Shown: positions 25,403-34,496, counted from the first letter of the stretch. The stretch: DNA of 64,000 nt from Chitinophagaceae bacterium (GCA_016710935.1 JADJTY010000014.1:28501-92500); one strand, 5' to 3'. The notes: a model not told the origin generated them from the letters alone. Translations and numbers: made by a program.

Positions 25403-26596
25403 TTATAAGCCTTCATAAATAATTGCTGACCCCTGCCCTACTCCAACACACATGGTAGCCAGGCCGTATTTTGCTTTACGCCTTTTCATTTCATGTAATA
25501 AAGTAGTAGAAATTCTTACACCGCTGCAACCCAACGGATGCCCCAGGGCAATGGCGCCGCCATTTACATTTACTTTCTCCAGGTCAAGTCCCAGATCATG
25601 AATACAGGCAATGGATTGCGAAGCAAAAGCTTCATTGAGTTCAATCAGGTCAAGGTCGGCAACCTGCAAACCGGCTCTTTGCAAAGCCTTGTTGGTAGCG
25701 GGCACCGGGCCAATACCCATAATGGCCGGATCTACGCCTGCAACAGCCATACTTACAATTTTAGCCATGGGCTGTAAGCCGTATTTTGTTACGGCGGCTT
25801 CGCTTGCCAGCAACATGGCGGCAGCGCCATCATTAATACCGCTGCTGTTGCCGGCTGTAACCGTACCGTCTTTTGCAAAAGCAGGTTTTAGTTGCGCCAG
25901 TTTATCCATACTGGAAAGTCTGGGATGCTCATCTTTATCAAAATCAAAAACTTCTTTGCCAATTTGCACCTGTATAGGCGTTATTTCATCGGCAAACTTC
26001 TTTTCGTCAAAAGCCTTTTCATATTTCTGCTGACTGGCAAATGCAAATCCGTCCTGAGCATGCCGGCTGATGTTCCAGCGTTTGGCAACATTCTCGGCAG
26101 TTTCGCCCATGGTGTAAGGATAATATAATTGAGCAAGTTTTTTATTTACAAAACGCCAGCCCAAAGTGGTATCAACAATTTGTTGCTCACGGCCAAAGGG
26201 GGTTGTGCTTTTGGGCATTACGTACGGTGCCCTGCTCATACTTTCAACTCCGCAGGCAATCATCAAATCTCCATCGCCACAGGCAATGGCCCTGGCACAA
26301 TCCATGATGGCCTGCAAGCCGCTGGCACATAAACGGTTTACCGTATTACCTGCAACAGTTTGCGGCAAACCCGCCAGCAAAGCTGCCATACGGGCCACAT
26401 TGCGGTTATCTTCGCCACTTTGGTTGGCTGCGCCGGCAATCACATCTTCAATAGCATGCACATCAATATTGGCATTTCTTTTTACCAATACACTGATCAC
26501 GTGTGCCAATAAATCATCGGGCCTTACGCCGCTTAAAGCACCGCCGAATTTTCCAATAGGCGTTCTTATTGCATCTATTATGTAAACTGTTTGCAT
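25403..26596 (-). CDS. Thiolase (acetyl-CoA acyltransferase, 3-oxoadipyl-CoA type)
   Basis: 397 residues. The catalytic residues of thiolase are present: the nucleophilic cysteine in VNRLCASGLQAIMD, the histidine in GGAIALGHPLGCSG and the second cysteine in MCVGVGQGSA. The stretch GAANQSGEDNRNVARMA resembles 3-oxoadipyl-CoA thiolases (PcaF/PaaJ), but no aromatic-catabolism genes are nearby, so a general beta-oxidation role (FadA-like) is possible. Confidence 0.9.
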   Translation of the reverse strand: MQTVYIIDAIRTPIGKFGGALSGVRPDDLLAHVISVLVKRNANIDVHAIEDVIAGAANQSGEDNRNVARMAALLAGLPQTVAGNTVNRLCASGLQAIMDCARAIACGDGDLMIACGVESMSRAPYVMPKSTTPFGREQQIVDTTLGWRFVNKKLAQLYYPYTMGETAENVAKRWNISRHAQDGFAFASQQKYEKAFDEKKFADEITPIQVQIGKEVFDFDKDEHPRLSSMDKLAQLKPAFAKDGTVTAGNSSGINDGAAAMLLASEAAVTKYGLQPMAKIVSMAVAGVDPAIMGIGPVPATNKALQRAGLQVADLDLIELNEAFASQSIACIHDLGLDLEKVNVNGGAIALGHPLGCSGVRISTTLLHEMKRRKAKYGLATMCVGVGQGSAIIYEGL

Positions 26597-26775
26597 TTAA
26601 ATATTTTATGTGCGGGTTACAAAGATATGGTTTAGAAATTTACATCATATTACCACTTAAACTCTTTTGTCCTTTTCCCTGATAATTATTGGTATCTAAT
26701 ATACAAATTTGTCGTCGGGCTCTTATTGTATACACTGCCATTGTATATAAATACCAAAAATAAGGCTTCCGGCAG

Positions 26776-26783
26776 TACCTTTG
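26776..26783 (+). promoter_or_regulatory. Putative -7 box directly before rlmN
   Basis: TACCTTTG fits TAnnTTTG and ends four bases before the rlmN ATG, with the same CCnC spacer as before the phosphatase gene. No good TTTG is found at the right distance upstream, so it is a weak call. If used, rlmN mRNA would be leaderless. Confidence 0.35.
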
Positions 26784-26787
26784 CCGC

Positions 26788-27834
26788 ATGTCAGCAGTAA
26801 AAAACATACGTAGTTTAAGCCTTATAGAATTAAAAGAATATTTTGAATCGATAGGCGATAAAAAATTCAGAGCAATACAGGCCTATGAATGGCTTTGGAA
26901 AAAAAATGCACGCAGTTTTGATGACATGAGCAATTTATCGCTTGACCTGCGTAAAAAACTGGCTGAAGATTTTGAATTTAACACCATGACGGTAGATGCC
27001 ACCCAGCACAGCAGTGATGGTACTTTAAAATCGAGGTTTAAAACATTCGATGGGCATTTGCTGGAAGGCGTGATCATTCCCACTGAAAAAAGAAATACGG
27101 CCTGCGTATCATCGCAAATTGGCTGCAGTCTTGCCTGCAAATTTTGTGCAACCGGCTTAATGGACCGCAAGCGCAACCTGCATTTTGATGAGATATACGA
27201 CCAGGTAGCCATATTGAATGAGCAGAGCGAAAAAATGTATGGCACCGGAATTACAAATATTGTTTACATGGGTATGGGCGAGCCGCTATTGAATTACGAC
27301 AATGTATTAAGATCTATTGAAAGAATTACCGCCAGCGATAGTATGGCCATGAGTCCTAAAAGAATTACGGTTTCTACCGCAGGCGTTGCAAAAATGATAA
27401 AAAAGTTGGGAGATGATAAAGTAAGGTTTAACCTGGCCTTATCATTACATGCCGCCAACGATGAAAAGCGCAACACCATTATGGCTATTAATGAAAGTAA
27501 CAATATTGCTGCCTTAACAGAAGCCCTCAATTATTTTTATGAGCAAACCAAAAATGACATTACACTGGAATATGTGCTGTTAAAAGGTGTGAATGACAGT
27601 ATAGAGGACGCAGCAGAATTGGTAAAAGTATACCGCCAAATTCCAACCCATTTAATAAATATAATTGAGTTTAACCCGGTTTCAGGTATCCCCTACTTAA
27701 AATCGGAGGAAGACACTACCCAGGTGTTTACCGATTACCTGGCAAAACACCGGGTTAATGTAAGGGTACGCCGCAGCCGTGGGAAAGATATTGATGCGGC
27801 CTGCGGACAGTTGGCCAACAAGAAGGCTGTTTAA
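26788..27834 (+). CDS. rlmN: Dual-specificity 23S rRNA (A2503)/tRNA (A37) methyltransferase RlmN
   Basis: 348 residues, radical-SAM enzyme. The 4Fe-4S/SAM motif CSLACKFC has cysteines at 113, 117 and 120. The two catalytic cysteines of RlmN are also in place: C106 in NTACVSSQ and C339 in DIDAACGQL. It makes 2-methyladenosine in 23S rRNA and some tRNAs. Divergent from the thiolase gene; the 191-base gap between them holds the promoters. Confidence 0.95.
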   Translation: MSAVKNIRSLSLIELKEYFESIGDKKFRAIQAYEWLWKKNARSFDDMSNLSLDLRKKLAEDFEFNTMTVDATQHSSDGTLKSRFKTFDGHLLEGVIIPTEKRNTACVSSQIGCSLACKFCATGLMDRKRNLHFDEIYDQVAILNEQSEKMYGTGITNIVYMGMGEPLLNYDNVLRSIERITASDSMAMSPKRITVSTAGVAKMIKKLGDDKVRFNLALSLHAANDEKRNTIMAINESNNIAALTEALNYFYEQTKNDITLEYVLLKGVNDSIEDAAELVKVYRQIPTHLINIIEFNPVSGIPYLKSEEDTTQVFTDYLAKHRVNVRVRRSRGKDIDAACGQLANKKAV

Positions 27835-27909
27835 CTTTTCTTTACCGTTTCCATTTAAACCTCCCTGTGCATTGCAGGTCTTATATCTGTACAATTTAAA
27901 AAAAAACAC

Positions 27910-28533
27910 ATGAAAAAATTATTAATTCCCCTGATCGCCATATTTGCTTTAACAGCTACTGTAAATGCACAGGACAAAATGGGTAAAAAAGGTCATCATA
28001 ATAAACATCAAAAAGGCATGATGGCCAAACAACTGAATTTTACTGATGCCCAGAAAGCCCAGGCAAAAGCAATCAATGAAGACAGCCGCAAAAAAATGCA
28101 GGAGCTTAACAAGAATGAAGGCATTACTGTAAAAGAACAGCGTGACAGAAAAGCTGCCATTCTTAAAGAAAGAAAAACAAAAATGGATGGTTTATTAACA
28201 GCCGATCAAAAAGCAAAACAAACGCAGTTAAAAGCTGAGCATAAAGCTAAAAAAGAAGCCGGTTATGCAAAGCGCCTGGATATGATGAAAACCAAACTCA
28301 ACTTAACTGATGAGCAGGTTTCAAAATTAAAAGCACAACAGGCTGCCAATCATGCAAAGGCACAACAGATCAAAAACAATGAATCGTTGAGCAGGGAGCA
28401 AAAGAAAGAACAGATGATGGCTTTAAAAACCCAGGCAAAAGATCAGCATAACAAAATATTTACAGCTGACCAGTTGAAGAAAAAAGAAGAGATGAAGAAG
28501 AATCGTGGTGACAGATCAAGGGTTAAAAAATAA
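27910..28533 (+). CDS. Secreted Spy/LTxxQ-like charged protein
   Basis: 207 residues. Signal peptide MKKLLIPLIAIFALTATVNAQ. The mature part is highly charged and helical, with LTxxQ-like words (LNFTDAQKAQ, LLTADQKAK, LNLTDEQVSKL, IFTADQLKK), as in periplasmic Spy/CpxP-type chaperones and DUF4890 proteins of Bacteroidota. It likely acts as a periplasmic chaperone or stress protein; this is inference from composition. Followed by a strong terminator. Confidence 0.72.
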   Translation: MKKLLIPLIAIFALTATVNAQDKMGKKGHHNKHQKGMMAKQLNFTDAQKAQAKAINEDSRKKMQELNKNEGITVKEQRDRKAAILKERKTKMDGLLTADQKAKQTQLKAEHKAKKEAGYAKRLDMMKTKLNLTDEQVSKLKAQQAANHAKAQQIKNNESLSREQKKEQMMALKTQAKDQHNKIFTADQLKKKEEMKKNRGDRSRVKK

Positions 28534-28552
28534 TAAGAACCCCAATACCGGT

Positions 28553-28588
28553 AAAAAGCCATCCCGCCATAACGGGGTGGCTTTTTTT
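28553..28588 (+). terminator. Intrinsic terminator after the Spy-like gene
   Basis: Stem AAAAAGCCATCCCG (28553-28566) and CGGGGTGGCTTTTT (28573-28586), 6-base loop, followed by a T-run. Confidence 0.88.
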
Positions 28589-28589
28589 T

Positions 28590-28621
28590 GGTGAGTCATC
28601 CCCCGCGGCAGGTGGCTCACC
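28590..28621. repeat. Imperfect hairpin GGTGAGTCA...TGGCTCACC
   Basis: Just after the terminator, with a CCCCCGCGGCAGG loop. No T-run on either side in the right place; probably another palindromic repeat. Confidence 0.5.
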
Positions 28622-28680
28622 GAAAAAAAAACTATCTTTGTAACTCACTACTGTTGTAAAACAGCAAAATCACGTCAAAC

Positions 28681-29781
28681 ATGAGCCAATCGCCATTCCA
28701 GAAATTTGTTCCCAAAAAGAAAAACAGTGTAGTAAAAGAAGAATTCCGCCAGGAAAAGAAGAAGTACCGTAAGGAACGGAATGCTTTTTTTGAGGAGAAA
28801 AAGAAGGAGGAATATCTTGCCCGCCAGGCTAAAAAAGGCGGCATGGCAACGAAGGCTGCCGATAATGCCAAGAGAAAAGGGAAATTGGCAATAAGCAATG
28901 AGCAATCTGAAACCGACAACCTGCCTACCGGACAGGCAGGCCTACAATCTAAAATTGGCAAAGAAGAGGGTAATCTAAAACCTCGTGGTGCAGCAAAAAC
29001 ACCCCATCAAAAATCGGCCAAAGCAATTGCAGCCAATGATAATGCCCCAACCGGTATAATGCCTTTGAATAAATTTATGGCGCATTGCGGAGTTTGTTCC
29101 AGGAGAGAAGCGGTAGAATTAATAAGCGCAGGCAAAGTAAAAGTAAACGGCACCGTAGTAACAGAGCCCGGGTTTAAGATTGAAGAAAAAGCGGAAGTAA
29201 TTTACAACGGTAAAAAATTATTTGTAACCAAGAATCTTGTTTACATCCTGTTAAACAAGCCCAAAGATTATATTACCACCACTGATGATCCACAGGGAAG
29301 AAAAACGGTGCTGCAATTAATAAAGCAGGCAACCACCGAAAGGGTTTATCCCATTGGCCGCTTAGACAGAAACACTTCAGGTGTTTTGTTGCTGACCAAT
29401 GATGGTGATCTTACACAAAAACTTTCTCACCCGAGTTATGAAATAAAAAAGATCTACGAAGTAAAATTAGATAAGCCACTTACCAAGAGTCACTTTGATA
29501 AGATTGTTGACGGACTTACTTTGGAAGATGGCGAAATATTAATTGACAGCCTGGCCTATGCCGACAGTAAAGACAAATCGATCATTGGTATTGAACTGCA
29601 CAGCGGCCGCAACCGCATTGTACGCCGCATATTTGAACACCTGGGTTATGATGTAAAAGGGCTTGACAGAGTGATGTATGCCAATCTTACCAAGAAAAAT
29701 GTAGAGCGCAGCAAGTGGCGTTACCTGAGCGAAAAAGAAATACGCCTGCTGAAATACATGAACACTTCCAAAAAGAAATAA
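28681..29781 (+). CDS. RluB/RsuA-type pseudouridine synthase with long basic N-terminal region
   Basis: 366 residues. An N-terminal basic, low-complexity region to about residue 125 (KKKYRKERNAFFEEKKKEEY) is followed by an S4 RNA-binding domain (PLNKFMAHCGVCSRREAVELISAGKVKVNG) and the catalytic domain with the RsuA/RluB motif YPIGRLDRNTSGVLLLTNDG containing the catalytic aspartate, then GRNRIVRRIFEHLGY. It isomerises uridine in 23S or 16S rRNA. Residues about 68-94 are encoded by dispersed repeats (see 28882-28961). The next gene starts 3 bases later. Confidence 0.92.
   Translation: MSQSPFQKFVPKKKNSVVKEEFRQEKKKYRKERNAFFEEKKKEEYLARQAKKGGMATKAADNAKRKGKLAISNEQSETDNLPTGQAGLQSKIGKEEGNLKPRGAAKTPHQKSAKAIAANDNAPTGIMPLNKFMAHCGVCSRREAVELISAGKVKVNGTVVTEPGFKIEEKAEVIYNGKKLFVTKNLVYILLNKPKDYITTTDDPQGRKTVLQLIKQATTERVYPIGRLDRNTSGVLLLTNDGDLTQKLSHPSYEIKKIYEVKLDKPLTKSHFDKIVDGLTLEDGEILIDSLAYADSKDKSIIGIELHSGRNRIVRRIFEHLGYDVKGLDRVMYANLTKKNVERSKWRYLSEKEIRLLKYMNTSKKK
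28882..28961 (+). repeat. Repeat insertion inside the rluB-type coding sequence
   Basis: Flanked by the 10-bp direct repeat AAATTGGCAA at 28882-28891 and 28952-28961. Inside are four heptads (ATTGGCA, ATAAGCA, ATGAGCA, ATCTGAA) and the palindrome CCTGCCT...AGGCAGG (28920-28940). It keeps the reading frame and codes for a polar stretch (ISNEQSETDNLPTGQAG) in the linker before the S4 domain. Confidence 0.8.
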
Positions 29782-29784
29782 GCT

Positions 29785-30501
29785 TTGAAAAAGTATAATC
29801 CTGAAATTGTTTTTGAAAACGATTCATTCGTTGCTGTAAATAAACCGGCAGGTTTATTGTCCATCCCCGACAGGGAGCAAACACAAACATCGCTTAAAGA
29901 TATTTTGCTCGAAAAGTATGGTTCCATCTATACTGTTCACCGCCTGGATAGAGACACCAGCGGCATCATCATCTTTGCAAAAACAGAAGCCGCACATAAA
30001 TATTTCTCTCTGCTTTTTGAAGGAAGGGAAATTGAAAAATATTATATGGGCCTCGTACATGGCATTCCTTCACCCAAAAAGGGAACCATGGATGCGCCTA
30101 TTGCTGAACACGGCGTGCAGAAAGGTTTTTATATTGTACACCAACGGGGTAAACCTTCGGTAACGGATTATGAAGTTATTGAAGAGAATAAAACATTTTC
30201 GTTGGTTCAATTTCAGTTGCATACCGGCCGTACGCACCAGATACGGGTGCATTGCAAAAATATGGGCCACCCACTTGCCTGCGATGAATTATATGGCGAT
30301 GGTAAACCGGTCTTGCTTTCTTCCATCAAAAAGAAATATAAATTAAGCAAGCACGATGAAGAAGAAAGGCCCATGTTGAACAGGTTGGCCTTACATTCTT
30401 ACCGCTTAAAATTTACAGATGCTGATGGAAAGGTAATTGACCTGAGTGCTGAGTTGCCAAAAGATATCAGAGCATTGCTTCAGCAGTTGAAGAAGAATTG
30501 A
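29785..30501 (+). CDS. RluA family pseudouridine synthase
   Basis: 238 residues from a TTG start (29785), 3 bases after the previous gene; no ATG gives the conserved N-terminus VFENDSFVAVNKPAGLLSIPD. The catalytic motif HRLDRDTSGIIIFAKT holds the active-site aspartate, and QLHTGRTHQIRVHCKNMGHPLACD completes the fold. It has no S4 domain. It modifies uridines in rRNA or tRNA. Its end directly abuts the convergent dinB stop (30502). Confidence 0.92.
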   Translation: MKKYNPEIVFENDSFVAVNKPAGLLSIPDREQTQTSLKDILLEKYGSIYTVHRLDRDTSGIIIFAKTEAAHKYFSLLFEGREIEKYYMGLVHGIPSPKKGTMDAPIAEHGVQKGFYIVHQRGKPSVTDYEVIEENKTFSLVQFQLHTGRTHQIRVHCKNMGHPLACDELYGDGKPVLLSSIKKKYKLSKHDEEERPMLNRLALHSYRLKFTDADGKVIDLSAELPKDIRALLQQLKKN

Positions 30502-31656
30502 TCACTTATTTTTAGAGGATGATGCCCTGTTTATTAAATTCTTGCCAAAGCGGTTTTTAACATTGTCTATGGCTTTATACAGGTCTGTTTTTCTTTCCAC
30601 ATCATCAAACAGGTTGGTTTGTATGGCATCGTTGGTAAGCTCACTTAAACGCACGCCCAGCAGGCGAACAGGCTCTCCTCTCTTATACAATTTATCAAAT
30701 AACTCTTTCACCACCGGAATAATTTCATCATCGGCACAAGTGTAAGGAACCGTGGTTTGACGGGAGGATGTTTCAAAATCGTGATAACGGATCTTTACGG
30801 CAATACAACCTGCAACTTTACCATCCTGCCGCAGTTCGTACCCAATTTTTTCTGTAAGTCGTACCAGTTCGCTTTTTAAAAAAGCAATATCCAGTTTATT
30901 TTCATCAAAAGTATGTTCGCTGGAGATTGATTTGGCTTCGTGATAGCTGGATACTTCGCCATGATGAATGCCCTGGCTTTTATACCAAAGATCTATGCCC
31001 CATTTCCCTAATCGCTCTTCCAGTTCTTCCTGCGTTTTTTCGCTGATGTCTTTAATGGTAACAATGCCCATCGCTTTCAATACTTCGTATGTATGTTCAC
31101 CAACACCTGGGATCTTACTCACTTTCATGGGCGCCAAGAACTCTTTCTCTTTTCCAAAAGGCACTTGTAAATAGCCATTGGGTTTGGCTTCGTCGGTTGC
31201 AATCTTTGCCATCATTTTATTGCTGGCCATGCCAAATGAAATGGGTAGTTTGGTTTCATCCATGATTTGCTGACGCAGATCAATGGTCCATTGCAGGGGA
31301 TCAAAAAATTTCTGCATGCCGGTAAGATCAATGTAGAATTCATCCACCGATGCTTTTTCGAACAAAGGCGCTTTGGCTGCAATGATTTGTGTAACCCAGC
31401 GGCTGTATCGGCTGTATTCACCACGGCTCCCGCCTAATACAATCGCTTGCGGACAAAGCTGTAAGGCTTTACGACTGGGCATTCCGCTACGAACACCAAA
31501 AGCCCTGGCTTCATAACTGGCAGAGGTAACCACGCCCCTTTCTCTTCCCCCAACAAATGCAGGTTTACCAATATGCTCAGGATGATTGAGCAGTTCAACG
31601 GATAAAAAAAAAGTATCCAGGTCTAAATGTACTATGATGCGTTGGGGGGTGTTCAC
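30502..31656 (-). CDS. dinB: DNA polymerase IV (Y family)
   Basis: 384 residues. Catalytic acidic residues are in HLDLDTFFLSVE (residue about 11) and KASVDEFYIDLTG (about 104). Other landmarks: SYEARAFGVRSGMPSRKALQLCP, the helix-hairpin-helix in KVSKIPGVGEHTYEVLKAMGI and the little-finger domain to the end. A low-fidelity translesion polymerase. No clear LexA-type box was recognised upstream. Confidence 0.94.
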   Translation of the reverse strand: MNTPQRIIVHLDLDTFFLSVELLNHPEHIGKPAFVGGRERGVVTSASYEARAFGVRSGMPSRKALQLCPQAIVLGGSRGEYSRYSRWVTQIIAAKAPLFEKASVDEFYIDLTGMQKFFDPLQWTIDLRQQIMDETKLPISFGMASNKMMAKIATDEAKPNGYLQVPFGKEKEFLAPMKVSKIPGVGEHTYEVLKAMGIVTIKDISEKTQEELEERLGKWGIDLWYKSQGIHHGEVSSYHEAKSISSEHTFDENKLDIAFLKSELVRLTEKIGYELRQDGKVAGCIAVKIRYHDFETSSRQTTVPYTCADDEIIPVVKELFDKLYKRGEPVRLLGVRLSELTNDAIQTNLFDDVERKTDLYKAIDNVKNRFGKNLINRASSSKNK

Positions 31657-31690
31657 AATACGAATTTACAATTTCAGTTCATGATAACCG

Positions 31691-31716
31691 CTGACGGGGT
31701 TTGAAACCGCCGTCAG
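31691..31716. repeat. Palindrome CTGACGGGGTTT...CGCCGTCAG between dinB and rimM
   Basis: Arms CTGACGG (31691-31697) and CCGTCAG (31710-31716), with GTTT/AAAC inside. No T-run follows on the minus strand. It probably belongs to the palindromic repeat class. Confidence 0.6.
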
Positions 31717-31718
31717 GA

Positions 31719-32234
31719 TTACTTGTAGATTTCGAGCAAGCCATCCGGCAGGTTAACATAAACCTTACGATTCTTTGCATCTACTTTCTCAAGACTGTCT
31801 TCATGAATAGGAATGAGTGCTTCCTTACCATTTAAAAGTATGGCGCATAAAACCTGGTGTGGCTGTTCAATCACTTCCAGTATTTCGCCCAGGTCTTCGC
31901 CTTCGTTAATAATATTAAAACCAAGTAAGGCAATGGGTGATGATTTAGCTGCGAATTTTTTAAAGTCTTCTTCAAGAAGCCACACTTCTTTGGGAGTTAA
32001 TTTACGGGCTGTTTCTACAATATCGATTCCTTCCAGTTTTAACACGGTCTCATTGTCACTCCTGATCTTTGCAGATTCTATAAAATATGGAATAAAACTA
32101 TCTTTTTTTTCTTCCAGGAAAATAGCTTCCAATCCTTTGAAGGTATTTTTTTTACCCAGGTTATGCTGCAAAACCAGTTCGCCTTTTAAACCCGTGCTCG
32201 CTGCAAGTTTTCCTATTTTAAAGTATTGATTCAT
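31719..32234 (-). CDS. rimM: Ribosome maturation factor RimM
   Basis: 171 residues from ATG 32234 (MNQYFKIGKLAASTGLKGEL); a longer frame from 32261 adds only repeat-derived residues. The N-terminal barrel is marked by FKIGKLAASTGLKGEL and the C-terminal PRC-barrel by LGFNIINEGEDLGEILEV and EALIPIHEDSLEKVD. It assists 30S maturation near S19. rpsP lies upstream on the same strand, but a terminator and repeats lie between. Confidence 0.93.
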   Translation of the reverse strand: MNQYFKIGKLAASTGLKGELVLQHNLGKKNTFKGLEAIFLEEKKDSFIPYFIESAKIRSDNETVLKLEGIDIVETARKLTPKEVWLLEEDFKKFAAKSSPIALLGFNIINEGEDLGEILEVIEQPHQVLCAILLNGKEALIPIHEDSLEKVDAKNRKVYVNLPDGLLEIYK

Positions 32235-32265
32235 TAGATGCAAGATACAAAGAAGCTGCAAGTAG

Positions 32266-32362
32266 TTAGCTACAAGGGGGAAGTCTGCTGATTACATATG
32301 ATGCTGGATATGCGTAAATCTTTCATAACCCCAAAAAGCAGCCCCTTGGGGCTTGTAGCTAA
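32266..32362. repeat. Inverted repeat TTAGCTACAAG...CTTGTAGCTAA
   Basis: Perfect 11-bp arms at 32266-32276 and 32352-32362, with AGGGGG/CCCCTTGGGG extensions nearby. It lies in the rimM-rpsP gap between rimM and the rpsP terminator. Confidence 0.7.
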
Positions 32363-32380
32363 CAGCTAGCCGCTGTTCCA

Positions 32381-32412
32381 TAAAAAAAGTCCCGATAAAA
32401 AACCAGGACTTT
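32381..32412 (-). terminator. Intrinsic terminator after rpsP
   Basis: Stem GGACTTT/AAAGTCC (32406-32412 and 32386-32392) with a T-run on the minus strand (A7 at 32382-32388 on plus). It would end most rpsP transcripts before rimM. Confidence 0.75.
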
Positions 32413-32438
32413 AAAAGAATTAACGGAACAGAGGTTAC

Positions 32439-32951
32439 TTATTCTTCTGTTTTGGTTTCTTCAGCAGCCGATGCTTCAATTTCAGCTTCAACAGTTTCAG
32501 CAGCTGGTGCTTCTACGGTTGGAGTTTCAACTTTTGCTTCCACCTTTTTCACAATCGGTTGATTGCGGCTATCGCTACGGGCCTTTTTATGGGCGCCCTG
32601 GCGACGGCTAACATTTGAATCGTGTTCAGCAGTCCATGCAGTGAATTTTTCCATGGCACCAGCTTCATCAAATAAGCCTAAGCTTACTCCACGAAGTAAA
32701 TGCTTCAGGTACAACACACCTTTGAAAGAAAGGATACGACGAACAGTATCGGTGGGTTGAGCACCTTTTTGCAGCCAGTCCAATGCTTTCTGACGGTCTA
32801 CCTGAATTGTTGCAGGAACCGTTAAAGGATTGTAAGTACCAAGTTTTTGGATGAATTTACCGTCACGTGGCGCACGGCCATCTGCTACAACGATGAAATA
32901 AAAAGGGCGCTTCTTTGAGCCATGCCTTTGCAGTCTCATTTTTACAGCCAT
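32439..32951 (-). CDS. rpsP: 30S ribosomal protein bS16 with extended C-terminus
   Basis: 170 residues. The first 80 or so are classical bS16: MAVKMRLQRHGSKKRPFYFIV, then DGKFIQKLGTYNPLT and the later GAQPTDTVRRIL. The remainder is a charged tail with an alanine/glutamate-rich end (AAETVEAEIEASAAEE). E. coli bS16 is 82 residues; long tails are common in Bacteroidota. A promoter match is upstream. Confidence 0.95.
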   Translation of the reverse strand: MAVKMRLQRHGSKKRPFYFIVVADGRAPRDGKFIQKLGTYNPLTVPATIQVDRQKALDWLQKGAQPTDTVRRILSFKGVLYLKHLLRGVSLGLFDEAGAMEKFTAWTAEHDSNVSRRQGAHKKARSDSRNQPIVKKVEAKVETPTVEAPAAETVEAEIEASAAEETKTEE

Positions 32952-33004
32952 AAATAGAAATTTTTGGTTGTTATTAAATAGGGTTTATCCTTAAAAAAGG
33001 AGGA

Positions 33005-33036
33005 CAAAGATAACGACCGGCAATTCAAATGCCAAA
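33005..33036 (-). promoter_or_regulatory. Putative promoter of rpsP
   Basis: On the minus strand, TTTG (33036-33033), a 20-base spacer, then TATCTTTG (33012-33005). Both boxes match the Bacteroidota consensus fully. Transcription would begin near 32998, about 47 bases before the rpsP start. Confidence 0.7.
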
Positions 33037-33173
33037 TAATAGAATCAGAAATGGGTAAAATGTAACAATTCTTAGGATTGGCGTAACAATCAAGCGAAAA
33101 ATCAATATTTATTCAATTTTAAGGTTCTTAACTGCTGGTATTTTATGATATGACAAAAATCCCGGATGAATTT

Positions 33174-34496
33174 TTATCTTCTTCCCATGCCCGGCATCAT
33201 TCCTTTGGGCATTTTATTCATCATCTTCATCATGCCTTTCATTTGTTCAAATTGCTTTAAAAAAGCATTTAACTCGGCAATATCTTTTCCGGCGCCTTTG
33301 GCAATACGGGCTTTTCTTCCGGGATTTATGATATCGGGATTACGGCGCTCCTGCAGGGTCATGGAGTTTATCATGGCTTCAATTCCCTTAAAAGAATCAT
33401 CATTTACATCCACATCTTTTATCTGCTTGCCCACGCCAGGTATCATGCCCATCAGGTCTTTGATGTTACCCATCTTTTTTATCTGCTCCAGCTGGGTTTT
33501 AAAATCTTCAAAATCAAACTGGTTTTTGCGGATCTTTTTCTCCAGTCGGGCAGCTTCCTTTTCATCAAATTGTTCCTGTGCTTTTTCTACCAGGCTTACA
33601 ATATCACCCATGCCCAAAATTCGCTGGGCCATCCTGTCGGGATAAAACACATCCAGCGTATCCATCTTTTCGCCACTGCTGGCAAATTTGATGGGTTTGT
33701 TTACGGTGTATTTGATTGATAAGGCCGCACCACCACGTGTATCACCATCTAACTTCGTTAATACCACACCACTAAAATCCAAACGCTCATTAAATGCAGC
33801 AGCTGTGTTCACTGCATCCTGACCTGTCATACTATCAACAACAAATAAAATCTCCTGTGGGTTGATGGCTGCTTTAATATTTGCAACTTCCGTCATCATC
33901 ACTTCATCAACCGCCAAACGGCCGGCCGTATCAATGATGATCACATTTTTATTTTTTGCTCTTGCTTCCTTAATAGCATTCTGTACAATAGAGACCGCAT
34001 CTTTATTTTCTCTTTCGCTGTAAACCGGTACATCGATCTGTCCGCCCAAAACTTCCAGTTGATCGATCGCAGCAGGGCGGTAAATATCTGCCGCCACCAA
34101 TAAAGGTGATTTGCCTTTTTTTGTTTTAAGATAATTGGCCAGCTTGCCACTGAAAGTTGTTTTACCGCTACCCTGTAACCCTGCTACTAAAATAATTGCC
34201 GGGCTGCCGGTGATGTTAAATTCAGTTTCTGTACCTCCCATCAGCTCAGTCAGTTCATCCTGCACAATTTTTACCATTTGCTGGCCCGGGTTTACGGCAA
34301 GCAATACTTTTTCGCCAAGCGCCTTTTCCTTTACCTTATCAGTAAATTCTTTGGCGATCTTATAATTCACATCGGCATCAACCAATGCACGGCGGATGTC
34401 TTTTACGGTATTGGCAATATTGAGTTCACTAATCCTTGCCTGTCCTTTTATATTCTTAAAGGCTGATTCTAATTTTTCACTTAAGCTGTTAAACAT
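33174..34496 (-). CDS. ffh: Signal recognition particle protein Ffh
   Basis: 440 residues: N domain, then the G domain with GLQGSGKTTFSGKLA (P-loop), DTAGRLAVDE and TKLDGDTRGGAALS, then the methionine-rich M domain ending MKGMMKMMNKMPKGMMPG. It binds signal sequences and 4.5S RNA and delivers ribosomes to FtsY. Length is normal. Confidence 0.96.
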   Translation of the reverse strand: MFNSLSEKLESAFKNIKGQARISELNIANTVKDIRRALVDADVNYKIAKEFTDKVKEKALGEKVLLAVNPGQQMVKIVQDELTELMGGTETEFNITGSPAIILVAGLQGSGKTTFSGKLANYLKTKKGKSPLLVAADIYRPAAIDQLEVLGGQIDVPVYSERENKDAVSIVQNAIKEARAKNKNVIIIDTAGRLAVDEVMMTEVANIKAAINPQEILFVVDSMTGQDAVNTAAAFNERLDFSGVVLTKLDGDTRGGAALSIKYTVNKPIKFASSGEKMDTLDVFYPDRMAQRILGMGDIVSLVEKAQEQFDEKEAARLEKKIRKNQFDFEDFKTQLEQIKKMGNIKDLMGMIPGVGKQIKDVDVNDDSFKGIEAMINSMTLQERRNPDIINPGRKARIAKGAGKDIAELNAFLKQFEQMKGMMKMMNKMPKGMMPGMGRR

